Of a stretch of DNA of 31,012 nt, positions 1-6,645 are shown in pieces. Positions within the stretch are counted from its first letter, which is position 1. Each line of letters opens with the position of its first letter. The stretch covers positions 1 through 31,012 of the forward strand of contig CAZUTK010000034.1 of NCBI GenBank assembly GCA_964623265.1. The letters are read 5' to 3'. The notes beneath the pieces were generated by a model, which saw nothing but the letters and a program-made list of their open reading frames with translations, had not been told where the DNA came from and did not search any database. This stretch comes from CAZUTK01 sp964623265 (GTDB lineage: Bacteria > Electryoneota > B3-LCP). The position numbers were made by a program, and so were the translations under genes.

Positions 1-7
1 CCTTAAC

Positions 8-40
8 AAAAAGGCTGAAGAATGAATCTTCAGCCTTTTT
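8..40. terminator. Bidirectional intrinsic terminator
   Basis: A perfect 13-bp inverted repeat (arms 8-20 and 28-40) surrounds a 7-base loop. The GC-containing stem (GGCTGAAG/CTTCAGCC) is flanked by A5 on one side and T5 on the other, so it can terminate transcription in both directions. It sits 15 bases beyond the stop of the leftward NifX-like gene and probably ends that transcript. It may also end a rightward gene outside the window. Confidence 0.9.
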
Positions 41-54
41 CATTGGTTGCCTTT

Positions 55-456
55 TCAAGAATGCCTGCAGAGGCTCTTGCCGGTGGATACCAGCAGCCCT
101 GTCGCGAGTTTTTCGGCGGCGTCTGCGGCTATTTGATCTTCGCAGAAGATCACGCGGATATTGCGCGCCGCTAGATCCGCCACCAGGCGGGGACCCATGC
201 CGTGAGCGAGCAGCACCTGACAATCCTGCAGCGCATCCAGCAATGAATCGTGGCTGCGTTGATGGTCGTGATGCGCCTGCGCGCTTCCCGTCCCATTCTC
301 CTCGCATTTTCCCTGAGCGTGCGGCGTGTAGCGATTGGTCCGATATTCCCGCCTAACCGCAACGCCGTTTTCCAGATCGTAGACGATGAAGCCTTTCGTC
401 CTGCCGGTGTGGCCGGCGATCGTCACCCCATCGTCTGAGGGTACAGCAATTTTCAT
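55..456 (-). CDS. NifX/NifB-type dinitrogenase iron-molybdenum cofactor-binding family protein
   Basis: This 133-residue protein begins MKIAVPSDDG and has the compact fold pattern of the dinitrogenase Fe-Mo cofactor biosynthesis family (NifX/NafY/orange-protein relatives): an early strand, an HTGR segment, an LLAHGMGPRL segment and a Cys near the C-terminal strand (VIFCED). Small members of this family bind metal-sulfur clusters or carry them between proteins; the cargo here is unknown. A histidine-rich stretch (AHHDHQRSH, about residues 60-70) could bind metal. I chose the start at 456 because AAAGAGG lies just upstream; a longer reading frame to 546 would overlap the upstream gene. It follows the DUF134 gene by 19 bases, so both are likely cotranscribed. 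No nitrogenase genes are visible, so nitrogen fixation is not implied. Confidence 0.85.
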   Translation of the reverse strand: MKIAVPSDDGVTIAGHTGRTKGFIVYDLENGVAVRREYRTNRYTPHAQGKCEENGTGSAQAHHDHQRSHDSLLDALQDCQVLLAHGMGPRLVADLAARNIRVIFCEDQIAADAAEKLATGLLVSTGKSLCRHS

Positions 457-475
457 CTCAACCTCTTTCCCGAGT

Positions 476-946
476 TTAATTTCTGCCGCTGCGCGAGCGG
501 GGCCGGGGCCCGTGTTTGCAGGCTCCCCGTTGCCTCTGCCCGGCATCCGTTCGATAAAAGTTCTGCGATTTGCAGGAGGGACATTCCGGCGGGCGCCCGG
601 TGCCGAACGAAACCTCCCAGATGTGTCCGCAATCCTTGCATTCGAATTTTCTCTTGTCCACGATGACCGGTCCTCCCCGTATCGTGATCGCTTTTTGCTG
701 AATCAAGGCGGTGGTGATTTTCTGATGCGCGCTTTCCAAAATGCGACCGAAGGTGGAGCGCGAAATTCCCAGCGTTTCCGCGCCTTCTTCCTGAGATTTC
801 CCTTCCAGATGCGCCTGCCGCAAAGCTTCCAGCTCATCCAGCTGCAGAGAAACCACATCCAGATTCCGCAGCGGGATGCCGCAGGGCTTGTAAATCAAGC
901 CGTCTGAAAGGCACCCGACCCAGCGGCATTTCGGCGGTCGAGACAT
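476..946 (-). CDS. DUF134 family putative DNA-binding regulator with zinc ribbon
   Basis: The 156-residue product opens with MSRPPKCRWVG and continues with the DUF134 signature: a DELEALR segment, then a helix-turn-helix of sigma-70 region 4 type (about residues 38-80, GISRSTFGRIL) and an AITIRGG segment. A C-terminal zinc ribbon uses C103, C106, C122 and C125. The family is thought to regulate transcription and often neighbours NifX-like proteins, as it does here. A sigma-70-like promoter and a large palindrome over the predicted transcription start lie directly upstream, which suggests autoregulation. No Shine-Dalgarno sequence is obvious before the ATG. The tail after residue 132 is basic and low in complexity. 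The ligand sensed is unknown. Confidence 0.85.
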   Translation of the reverse strand: MSRPPKCRWVGCLSDGLIYKPCGIPLRNLDVVSLQLDELEALRQAHLEGKSQEEGAETLGISRSTFGRILESAHQKITTALIQQKAITIRGGPVIVDKRKFECKDCGHIWEVSFGTGRPPECPSCKSQNFYRTDAGQRQRGACKHGPRPRSRSGRN

Positions 947-960
947 GATTTTAAATTCAT

Positions 961-982
961 ATTATGGACATATGACCATAAT
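961..982. promoter_or_regulatory. 22-bp palindrome, candidate operator of the DUF134 gene
   Basis: Arms ATTATGG (961-967) and CCATAAT (976-982) flank a central CATATG (969-974). Ten of the eleven base pairs are symmetric; only 968/975 is mismatched. It covers the predicted transcription start of the leftward DUF134 promoter, the position expected of a repressor site. Binding by DUF134 itself is inference. Confidence 0.6.
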
Positions 983-983
983 A

Positions 984-1012
984 AATTTAGCAAATCAAAT
1001 CCGCATAGTCAA
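984..1012 (-). promoter_or_regulatory. Sigma-70-type promoter for the DUF134-nifX-like operon
   Basis: Read on the minus strand, TTGACT (1012-1007) is followed after 17 bases by TAAATT (989-984). This predicts a start near 977 and a leader of about 30 bases before the ATG at 946. The adjacent palindrome would block RNA polymerase if occupied. Confidence 0.6.
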
Positions 1013-1131
1013 GTCTTTTCTCGCTTTTTTCGGGAGCATGTCTGCCCACTGTTTCCCACAATCCGAGGAATGTGAAGGGTTGTCGTATGCGGATATCTTA
1101 GATCGGGGATGCGTTCCGCTCCACATTCCGC

Positions 1132-1160
1132 TTGTTTTCCGCACGTCTTCGATCTATATT
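1132..1160 (+). promoter_or_regulatory. Sigma-70-type promoter for the sigma-54 activator gene
   Basis: TTGTTT (1132-1137) and TATATT (1155-1160) are separated by exactly 17 bases. The predicted start near 1167 leaves a leader of about 37 bases before the ATG at 1204. The GAAGGTGA stretch at 1182-1189 could serve as the ribosome site, although its spacing is long. Confidence 0.5.
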
Positions 1161-1203
1161 TTATTGTTTGTGTGATGATTCGAAGGTGACTTCGGCAACT
1201 GAT

Positions 1204-2613
1204 ATGTCATCGAAACGTGATCCGATAGAAGAGTATTCCGTCTCCACGGAGCAGCCGGATCGGCGGCGGGATGATCGTTTTTTCAAGGTGATCTTGAGCT
1301 CCATCGCCGACGGTGTCTTCACCGTGGACAAGGATCGTTTCGTGACCAGCTTCAATCCGGCTGCCGAACGCATCACGGGCGTGCCTGCCCGAGCCGCCAT
1401 CGGTAAAAAATGCTACGAAGTATTCCACTCCAACATCTGCGAGACCAACTGCCTGCTGGAGCATACTCTTCACACCGGCGAGGAGGCGATTGACGTGCCG
1501 GTGCGCATCTTAAACAGCTCCGGTCATCCCATCCCCATCTCCATTTCCACCGCGGTCTTGCGGGACGATAACGGCGAAGTTCTGGGCGCAGTAGAGACAT
1601 TTCGGGATCTTTCGGCGATCGAAGTGCTGCGCAAGGAGCTGGAGCAGAGTTACAGCTTCGAAGACATCATCTCCAAGAGTCCTGCCATGCTGAAACTGTT
1701 CGCCATCCTGCCGGACGTGGCGGAAAGCGAGAGCACCGTGCTTCTGCAGGGACCCTCCGGGTCAGGCAAGGAACTCTTCGCGCGAGCCGTGCACAATTTA
1801 TCCGCCCGCCGCGGCAAACCCTACGTCGTCATCAATTGCGGCACTCTGCCCGCCACCCTATTCGAATCCGAACTCTTCGGCTACGTCAAGGGCGCCTTCA
1901 CCGATGCGAAACGCGACAAGGCGGGAAAAATATCCCGCGCCGAAGGCGGCACCGTGTTCTTCGATGAAATCGGCGACCTGCCGCCGCAGACTCAGGTGAA
2001 GCTGCTGCGCCTGCTCCAGCACCACGAATATGAGCCGGTCGGCGGACTCGAAGTCGTCAAAGCCGACATCCGCGTCGTGGCGGCGACCAACCGCGATCTG
2101 AAAAAACTTGTGGCGCGGGGTCGCTTCCGGGAAGATCTCTACTTCCGCCTGGCGGTCATCCGCTTCGATATCCCCCCGCTGAAAGACCGCAAGGAGGACA
2201 TCCCCTACCTCGTGGACCACTTCATCCGCCGCTTCAACGCCAAAAAAGGGAAGAACTTAATCGGCGTCAGCCCGCGCGCTATGGAAGTGTTGATGCGCCA
2301 CGATTACCCGGGGAATGTGCGCGAACTGGAAAACATCATCGAATACGGCTACGCCGTCTGCCGGAGCAGGATCATCGAATTCCAACATTTGCCCCCAGAA
2401 CTGCAGAGCGCGGCTCGCGCCGGGGATGCCGGCGCCAAACTGCACGAGATCCACCCCGTGCGCCGGCTGCTTGATGAAGAAAACGCCATCCGTGAGGCGC
2501 TGTTGCGCAACGAAGGAAACCGCCTGATCACCAGCCGCGAACTGGGCATAGACCGAACAACCCTCTGGCGCAAAATGCGTCGCTACGGCATTCACATCCC
2601 AAAACAAAACTGA
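1204..2613 (+). CDS. Sigma-54-dependent transcriptional activator (PAS, AAA+, Fis HTH)
   Basis: The protein has 469 residues from the chosen ATG. An N-terminal PAS domain (about 25-140) carries a cysteine pattern, CYEVFHSNICETNC. The central AAA+ domain shows Walker A GPSGSGKE (about 183-190), the sigma-54 contact loop GAFTDA (about 230-235, a known variant of GAFTGA) and Walker B TVFFDEIGD. A Fis-type helix-turn-helix ends the protein (SRELGIDRTTLWRKMRRYGI). There is no receiver domain, so control is probably through the PAS domain. It lies immediately upstream of an operon with a GG-N10-GC sigma-54 promoter and a TGT-N10-ACA element, and is the obvious candidate activator. Upstream in-frame alternatives are GTG at 1186 and TTG at 1132; the latter lies within the predicted promoter, so I rejected it. 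Confidence 0.9.
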   Translation: MSSKRDPIEEYSVSTEQPDRRRDDRFFKVILSSIADGVFTVDKDRFVTSFNPAAERITGVPARAAIGKKCYEVFHSNICETNCLLEHTLHTGEEAIDVPVRILNSSGHPIPISISTAVLRDDNGEVLGAVETFRDLSAIEVLRKELEQSYSFEDIISKSPAMLKLFAILPDVAESESTVLLQGPSGSGKELFARAVHNLSARRGKPYVVINCGTLPATLFESELFGYVKGAFTDAKRDKAGKISRAEGGTVFFDEIGDLPPQTQVKLLRLLQHHEYEPVGGLEVVKADIRVVAATNRDLKKLVARGRFREDLYFRLAVIRFDIPPLKDRKEDIPYLVDHFIRRFNAKKGKNLIGVSPRAMEVLMRHDYPGNVRELENIIEYGYAVCRSRIIEFQHLPPELQSAARAGDAGAKLHEIHPVRRLLDEENAIREALLRNEGNRLITSRELGIDRTTLWRKMRRYGIHIPKQN

Positions 2614-2643
2614 CCTGAGAGCCCCCTGCATATCCCCCTGTTG

Positions 2644-2659
2644 TGTTGCAAATGCGACA
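2644..2659 (+). promoter_or_regulatory. TGT-N10-ACA upstream activator element
   Basis: TGTTGC and GCGACA flank AAAT, giving the TGT-N10-ACA spacing known for NifA-type activator sites. It lies about 120-135 bp upstream of the predicted sigma-54 start at about 2781, a normal distance for such elements. The word TGTTGCA recurs at 2685-2691 and GTTGCA at 2667-2672, so more than one half-site may exist. Recognition by the neighbouring Fis-type activator is inferred. Confidence 0.45.
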
Positions 2660-2710
2660 GCGTTGCGTTGCATACTGTTTATAATGTTGCATATAATGCT
2701 ACGCTCCCGC

Positions 2711-2728
2711 CTTATGTATCACCATAAG
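2711..2728. repeat. Short inverted repeat in the operon leader
   Basis: CTTATG (2711-2716) and CATAAG (2723-2728) are perfect inverted arms around a 6-base spacer. They lie between the upstream TGT-N10-ACA element and the sigma-54 promoter. The arms resemble those of the 961-982 palindrome (TTATG/CATAA), but the spacing differs by four bases, so a shared regulator is only a guess. Confidence 0.35.
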
Positions 2729-2756
2729 CATCTAATAATCAATCGGTTATAATCCC

Positions 2757-2770
2757 GGCATTCTTTCTGC
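2757..2770 (+). promoter_or_regulatory. Candidate sigma-54 (-24/-12) promoter of the redox operon
   Basis: GGCA at 2757-2760 and TGCT at 2768-2771 place the invariant GG (2757-2758) and GC (2769-2770) exactly ten bases apart, matching the TGGCAC-N5-TTGCW scheme except at the outer T and a few inner bases. Transcription would start near 2781, about 42 bases before the first gene. The sigma-54 activator gene directly upstream supports the assignment. A weaker sigma-70 alternative, TTGCAT (2668-2673) with 18 bases to TATAAT (2692-2697), is also present. Confidence 0.55.
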
Positions 2771-2822
2771 TTTTACTTCTATCGAACTGCCGAAAAAGAA
2801 CAGGATCTCTCCAACGCGCTCC

Positions 2823-3632
2823 ATGAATCCCCATCCCCCCACGAACAGCCGCGATGGCGACTTTGATGCCATCCTCCGCGTCGCCGTCTCCTGTTTCGGC
2901 GAAGAGGTCGCGCCCTGCTTCGATACTGCGCATCGTTTCCGTTTTTGGAAGATCGTGCGGCGCATGGCGCGGGAATATCAGGAACTGACGGTGGAAGAGC
3001 CGGGGGGAATCGAGAGAATGCGGCTCTTGCGCAGGGTGCAAGCCCACGTCCTGATCTGCAACGGCATCGAAGAAAGCTACCGCCAGATTCTGGAGACGGA
3101 AGGCTGCGTGGTCATTGACGGCGTCTTGGGTTCTGCTACGGACGCCTTATTCGGCTTTCTGGCGGGTCAAATCAAACCTCGCCAACGCAAGAATGCATTG
3201 GATCCGGATCGAATGCAGTACCACACCGCCGATCTGGTGGAATGGACGAAAGAGCTGTTCTCTTCCTCAGGTTGGGAAGTGAAGACGGTTCTGCAGAGTC
3301 ACTGGTATCCTGTGGATCTGTGGGCTGAACGCGCCTGCCCGATCTGCGGGAGGATGGTGCGGGTGGCGGTCTGCTGCGGCGCGCACGCCTATCGCGTGGA
3401 TGAAGAAATCCGCGAATTGAAGCGCGCCACGGCTTCCGGATGCGACGCCGGCGTTTATGTTCATCATGCTATCCCAGGCGTCTTCGAAATCTGCCGAGAA
3501 TGCAATATCGAGCTGCTGGATCCGGATGATTTCAACGGATCTTCGGATGAGATGCGGAGTCCAGGCTTGATGCCGCCCTTGCGAGGTCCCATCGCCGGAC
3601 ATGAACGGCTGAATCAGAAACAACATGGGTAA
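2823..3632 (+). CDS. NifX-like domain protein with C-terminal cysteine-rich domain
   Basis: Of the 269 residues, about 15-125 resemble the dinitrogenase Fe-Mo cofactor/NifX fold: RVAVSCFGEEVAPCFDTAHRF at the start, then VQAHVLICNGIEES and EGCVVIDGVLGSA. The second half has CPICG (from about residue 172), a CC pair, and a late CREC, which suggest a metal-binding domain that I cannot name. It is the first gene of the redox operon and ends two bases before the HdrD-like gene. It could assemble, store or sense the cofactors of the complex, or act as a soluble electron carrier; this is inference. It is far longer than a typical NifX. No strong ribosome-binding site precedes the ATG. Confidence 0.75.
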   Translation: MNPHPPTNSRDGDFDAILRVAVSCFGEEVAPCFDTAHRFRFWKIVRRMAREYQELTVEEPGGIERMRLLRRVQAHVLICNGIEESYRQILETEGCVVIDGVLGSATDALFGFLAGQIKPRQRKNALDPDRMQYHTADLVEWTKELFSSSGWEVKTVLQSHWYPVDLWAERACPICGRMVRVAVCCGAHAYRVDEEIRELKRATASGCDAGVYVHHAIPGVFEICRECNIELLDPDDFNGSSDEMRSPGLMPPLRGPIAGHERLNQKQHG

Positions 3633-3634
3633 TT

Positions 3635-5056
3635 ATGAAAATCGCGCCGATTACAGAAGAAGAACGCCGCCGAGCATTCCAGTATCCCAAAAAACCGGAT
3701 GTGCTGGAACGGCAGCGACTTGCGGTTCGGTATCACGTCGAAGATTTCAATGTGGAGGACCGTCCCCGGCGTTTTCTGGAGGCGTTCGCCGCTATCTTGA
3801 AACACACCAATTACCGCTTGGCGCTGGAGCACTACATCCGCGTGAGCGCCAAATGTTCCCGCTGCACGACCTACTGTCAGGTGTATCTGGCAACCCGCGA
3901 TCCCGACGACATCCCCTGTCGGCGTTCCGAGCTGTTGCTCGCCGTCTACCGACGGCATTTCTCGGTCTCCGGCATCCTGCGCGGACGACTGACGAACGAC
4001 CCGGGGCTGACGGACGAACAGATCCAGAAAATGGCGGACTCTTTCTACAACTGCACCGCCTGCCGCCGCTGCCATTTCGAATGTCCTATGGGCGTGGATC
4101 ACGGCTTGATCACGCATCTGGGACGCTACATCCTATCCGAGATCGGCATCGCGCCGCGAGCGCTGGTGGTCAGCACGAGAGAGCAGTTGATCGGCGCCAC
4201 AGGCAACACTTCCGCCATCCCCGTCCCGGCGCTTCTGGACAACTTGGAATTCTTATCGGAAGATATGAAAGAAGAGAAGGGTGTGGAGGTCCCCTTCCCG
4301 ATTGATCAGATAGGAGCGGAATATCTCTTCCTGCCCGCGGTTTCAGACTTTTTGATGGAAGCGGATACGCTGATGGGCAACGCGGCGGTCTTCAAAGCCA
4401 CCGGCGACAGCTGGACCATCGGAACGGGATACTACGACGGCATCAACTACGGCTTGTTTTACAGCGACCACGTCCTGGAAAAGGTGCTCTTGAAGATCAA
4501 AGCCGAAGCAGAGCGTCTGCAGGTCAAGAAGATTTTGATCGGCGAATGCGGACACGCGTCCAGGTCGGCGAAATTCTTCTATCCCCAATTCTGCGGCGGG
4601 CGGAATGCGCTGCCGGTGATCAACATCATGGAATACACCTATGAAGCGCTGAAAGCGGGGCGGCTGAAGCTCGATCCTGATGTCATCACCGAGAAAGTGA
4701 CATACCACGATCCCTGCAACATCGCCAGGCCCGGTTGGATTGTGGAACAGCCCCGCCAGATCTTGAAGGCGTTCTGCCGCAATTACGTGGAGATGACGCC
4801 CAACCGCCGCGACAACATCTGCTGCGGCGGCGGTGGAGGAACGGTCTCTCTCGACGAAATCCGCCCCTATCGTACGACTGTCGGCGGAAAGGCGAAGGCG
4901 GAGCAGATCCGCGCGACAGGCGCCAAATACTGCGTGGCGCCCTGCGCTAATTGCAAAAAACAGCTGCGCGAATTGATGGAAGACAACAACATAGATTGTC
5001 AGATCGTGGGATTGCATGATCTGCTCTACAAAGCGATCATTCTTCCCACCGAATGA
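3635..5056 (+). CDS. HdrD/DsrK/TmcB-like iron-sulfur protein of a membrane redox complex
   Basis: The 473-residue protein belongs to the heterodisulfide reductase D-like family. Two N-terminal 4Fe-4S motifs are visible: CSRCTTYC with a later Cys (from residue 74) and CTACRRCHFECP (from residue 140). The C-terminal CCG domain has C361, C396-C397-G and C437-x2-C440, the signature for the non-cubane cluster of Hdr-type thiol/disulfide chemistry. The other CCG copy is reduced to a GECGHA segment near residue 303, as in DsrK and TmcB. Known relatives act on the cytoplasmic face of the membrane and exchange electrons with a cytochrome b partner, which is encoded next. Its substrate here is unknown; dsrAB and dsrC are not in the window, so sulfite reduction cannot be claimed. 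Confidence 0.88.
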   Translation: MKIAPITEEERRRAFQYPKKPDVLERQRLAVRYHVEDFNVEDRPRRFLEAFAAILKHTNYRLALEHYIRVSAKCSRCTTYCQVYLATRDPDDIPCRRSELLLAVYRRHFSVSGILRGRLTNDPGLTDEQIQKMADSFYNCTACRRCHFECPMGVDHGLITHLGRYILSEIGIAPRALVVSTREQLIGATGNTSAIPVPALLDNLEFLSEDMKEEKGVEVPFPIDQIGAEYLFLPAVSDFLMEADTLMGNAAVFKATGDSWTIGTGYYDGINYGLFYSDHVLEKVLLKIKAEAERLQVKKILIGECGHASRSAKFFYPQFCGGRNALPVINIMEYTYEALKAGRLKLDPDVITEKVTYHDPCNIARPGWIVEQPRQILKAFCRNYVEMTPNRRDNICCGGGGGTVSLDEIRPYRTTVGGKAKAEQIRATGAKYCVAPCANCKKQLRELMEDNNIDCQIVGLHDLLYKAIILPTE

Positions 5057-5083
5057 GAACCATTTGACGGGAGGTAAGCAACC

Positions 5084-5878
5084 TTGGAAGCCTGGTTGGA
5101 TTTCGGCAGAGGACCGTTGTTCCGGTTCTGTTTCACCCTGATGATCCTCGGCCTGGGTCGAATCCTATTCCTGACCGGGATCAACGTGGCGGAAGCCTAT
5201 CGCCGCAACGCCGACAGAATCCTGCCCTTTCGCGAAATCTTCAGACAGACACTCGGCTGGATTTTCCCTGTAAAACGCCTGATTTCAAAGCGTCCTGTGT
5301 ATAGCATGGTCTCCTTCGTCTTCCATATCGGTTTGATCCTGACGCCGCTGTTTCTGGCGATACATGTCCGCCTCTGGAAGGACTCGACAGGTATGGGCTG
5401 GTTTCACCTGCCGCAGACGATGGCTGACGCTTTAACTCTCCTCACAATTTGCGCTGGCGTCGTTCTGTTCTTGCTGCGGGCGTTGTACCCGCCGGCGCGA
5501 GCGCTCAGCCGCAAGCAGGATTATTTCTGGCCCCTTCTGTTGATCCTCCCCTTCCTCACCGGATTCGTCTGTTCGAACGTCGCCGTATCCCCGTCCTTCT
5601 ATCAGGGTATGATGCTGATCCACATCTACAGCGCCAACCTCATTATGGTCTTGATGCCCTTCACTAAAATCGCTCACTGCGTGCTGACGCCCCTTTCGCA
5701 GGTCGTCACCGCTGTCAGCTGGAAATTCCCAGCCGGAGCAGGCGATCGCGTGATCGAAACGCTCGGATGGAAGGATCGTCCATCTTGGTTGGAGAAGTCG
5801 CGATTGAATCTCCAACCCTTGAAGCTGCCGGAAAGCCAGAACCAGCCCGCAAAAACCGAGGGAGTCACCGTCGAATGA
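5084..5878 (+). CDS. DsrM/HdrE/TmcC-like membrane cytochrome b subunit
   Basis: This 264-residue protein has about five or six hydrophobic segments of the NarI/DsrM type. Four histidines in membrane segments, H81 and H94 (FVFHIGLILTPLFLAIH) and H180 and H198 (LIHIYS...IAHCV), are well placed as two bis-histidine heme b ligand pairs. It would pass electrons between the quinone pool or periplasmic hemes and the HdrD-like subunit. The start is TTG, supported by GGGAGGT at 5069-5075, eight bases upstream; no good ATG is available in this position. The C-terminal tail (after about 215) is hydrophilic. The stop overlaps the next start by four bases (ATGA). Confidence 0.85.
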   Translation: MEAWLDFGRGPLFRFCFTLMILGLGRILFLTGINVAEAYRRNADRILPFREIFRQTLGWIFPVKRLISKRPVYSMVSFVFHIGLILTPLFLAIHVRLWKDSTGMGWFHLPQTMADALTLLTICAGVVLFLLRALYPPARALSRKQDYFWPLLLILPFLTGFVCSNVAVSPSFYQGMMLIHIYSANLIMVLMPFTKIAHCVLTPLSQVVTAVSWKFPAGAGDRVIETLGWKDRPSWLEKSRLNLQPLKLPESQNQPAKTEGVTVE

Positions 5879-6645
5879 ATGCGATTCTTACGGATACCAC
5901 GAAATGCATCGGCTGCCGCGAATGCGTCGTCGCCTGCATGAAAACGTACGGCTTGGAGCCGGAAAAACCGCGCCGCTGGCTGAAAGAGGACGGACTTTCC
6001 GCAACGCACTGGACCTCCATCGTCGAGAGACCGGATGGTAAATACATCCGCAAGCAGTGCCGGCACTGTCTGCAGCCGGCTTGTGTGGCCTCCTGCCCCG
6101 TGGGCGCATTGAAGAAAACGAAAGAAGGACCGGTCATTTACGACAGCGCGAAATGCATGGGTTGCCGCTACTGCATGGTGGCTTGTCCCTACGGCATTCC
6201 GAGATATGATTGGGAAAAGCCGGTGCCCTACGTGCGCAAATGCATTCTGTGCTATGAGCGCATCCGCGAAGGGGGAACTCCCGCCTGCACCGCCGCCTGC
6301 CCCACCCAAGCGACGATTTTCGGTGACCGCGGCGAGCTGCTGGCGGAAGCCCGCCGCCGCATCCAGGATCAACCCGAACGATATCTGCCCATCATCTGGG
6401 GGGAAAAAGAGGTCGGCGGCACCCTCGTGCTGTATATCTCCGATACGGATCTCTCTTTCCTCACGTATGGGCGGCAATTGGGCGAGAAACCGTTGCCCGC
6501 GCGCACCGCGCCGGCGATGGAAGCCGTGCCCTTTGCTTTCTTCGGGATGGGGGCGACGATGGCGGGCATCAGCTGGGTGATCGGGCGGAGAATGAAGCGG
6601 GAAGCGGAAAACCCTTCAGCGCCGGAGGATCCAAAAAATGAGTAG
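5875..6645 (+). CDS. Four-cluster ferredoxin subunit (HmcB/HybA/DsrO-like) with C-terminal membrane anchor
   Basis: The 256-residue protein holds sixteen cysteines in four ferredoxin motifs: C11-C21, C62-C74, C94-C104 and C123-C142, the usual pattern for four 4Fe-4S clusters. Near the C-terminus a hydrophobic stretch (about 219-238, AFFGMGATMAGISWVI) followed by RR may be a membrane anchor, as in HybA and HmcB. Unlike DsrO and HybA, no Tat signal peptide precedes the first cluster, which begins at residue 11, so the clusters may lie in the cytoplasm. The ATG at 5875 overlaps the preceding stop, with GAGGGA upstream. The longer in-frame extension runs antiparallel to no known domain and was rejected. 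It should pair with the NrfD-like subunit that follows. Confidence 0.88.
   Translation: MNAILTDTTKCIGCRECVVACMKTYGLEPEKPRRWLKEDGLSATHWTSIVERPDGKYIRKQCRHCLQPACVASCPVGALKKTKEGPVIYDSAKCMGCRYCMVACPYGIPRYDWEKPVPYVRKCILCYERIREGGTPACTAACPTQATIFGDRGELLAEARRRIQDQPERYLPIIWGEKEVGGTLVLYISDTDLSFLTYGRQLGEKPLPARTAPAMEAVPFAFFGMGATMAGISWVIGRRMKREAENPSAPEDPKNE

Noticed and set aside
55..546. Longer version of the NifX-like protein starting at 546
   Set aside because: The 30 extra residues are low-complexity and overlap the DUF134 gene; the ATG at 456 has a ribosome site and the family-typical beginning.
945..1175. 76-codon frame in the DUF134/activator intergenic region
   Set aside because: It runs through the palindrome and two predicted promoters and has no ribosome site or recognisable sequence.
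55..3632. Nitrogen-fixation locus suggested by two NifX-like proteins and a TGT-N10-ACA element
   Set aside because: No nifHDK, nifB, nifE or nifN is present, and NifX-like folds occur in many non-diazotroph proteins.
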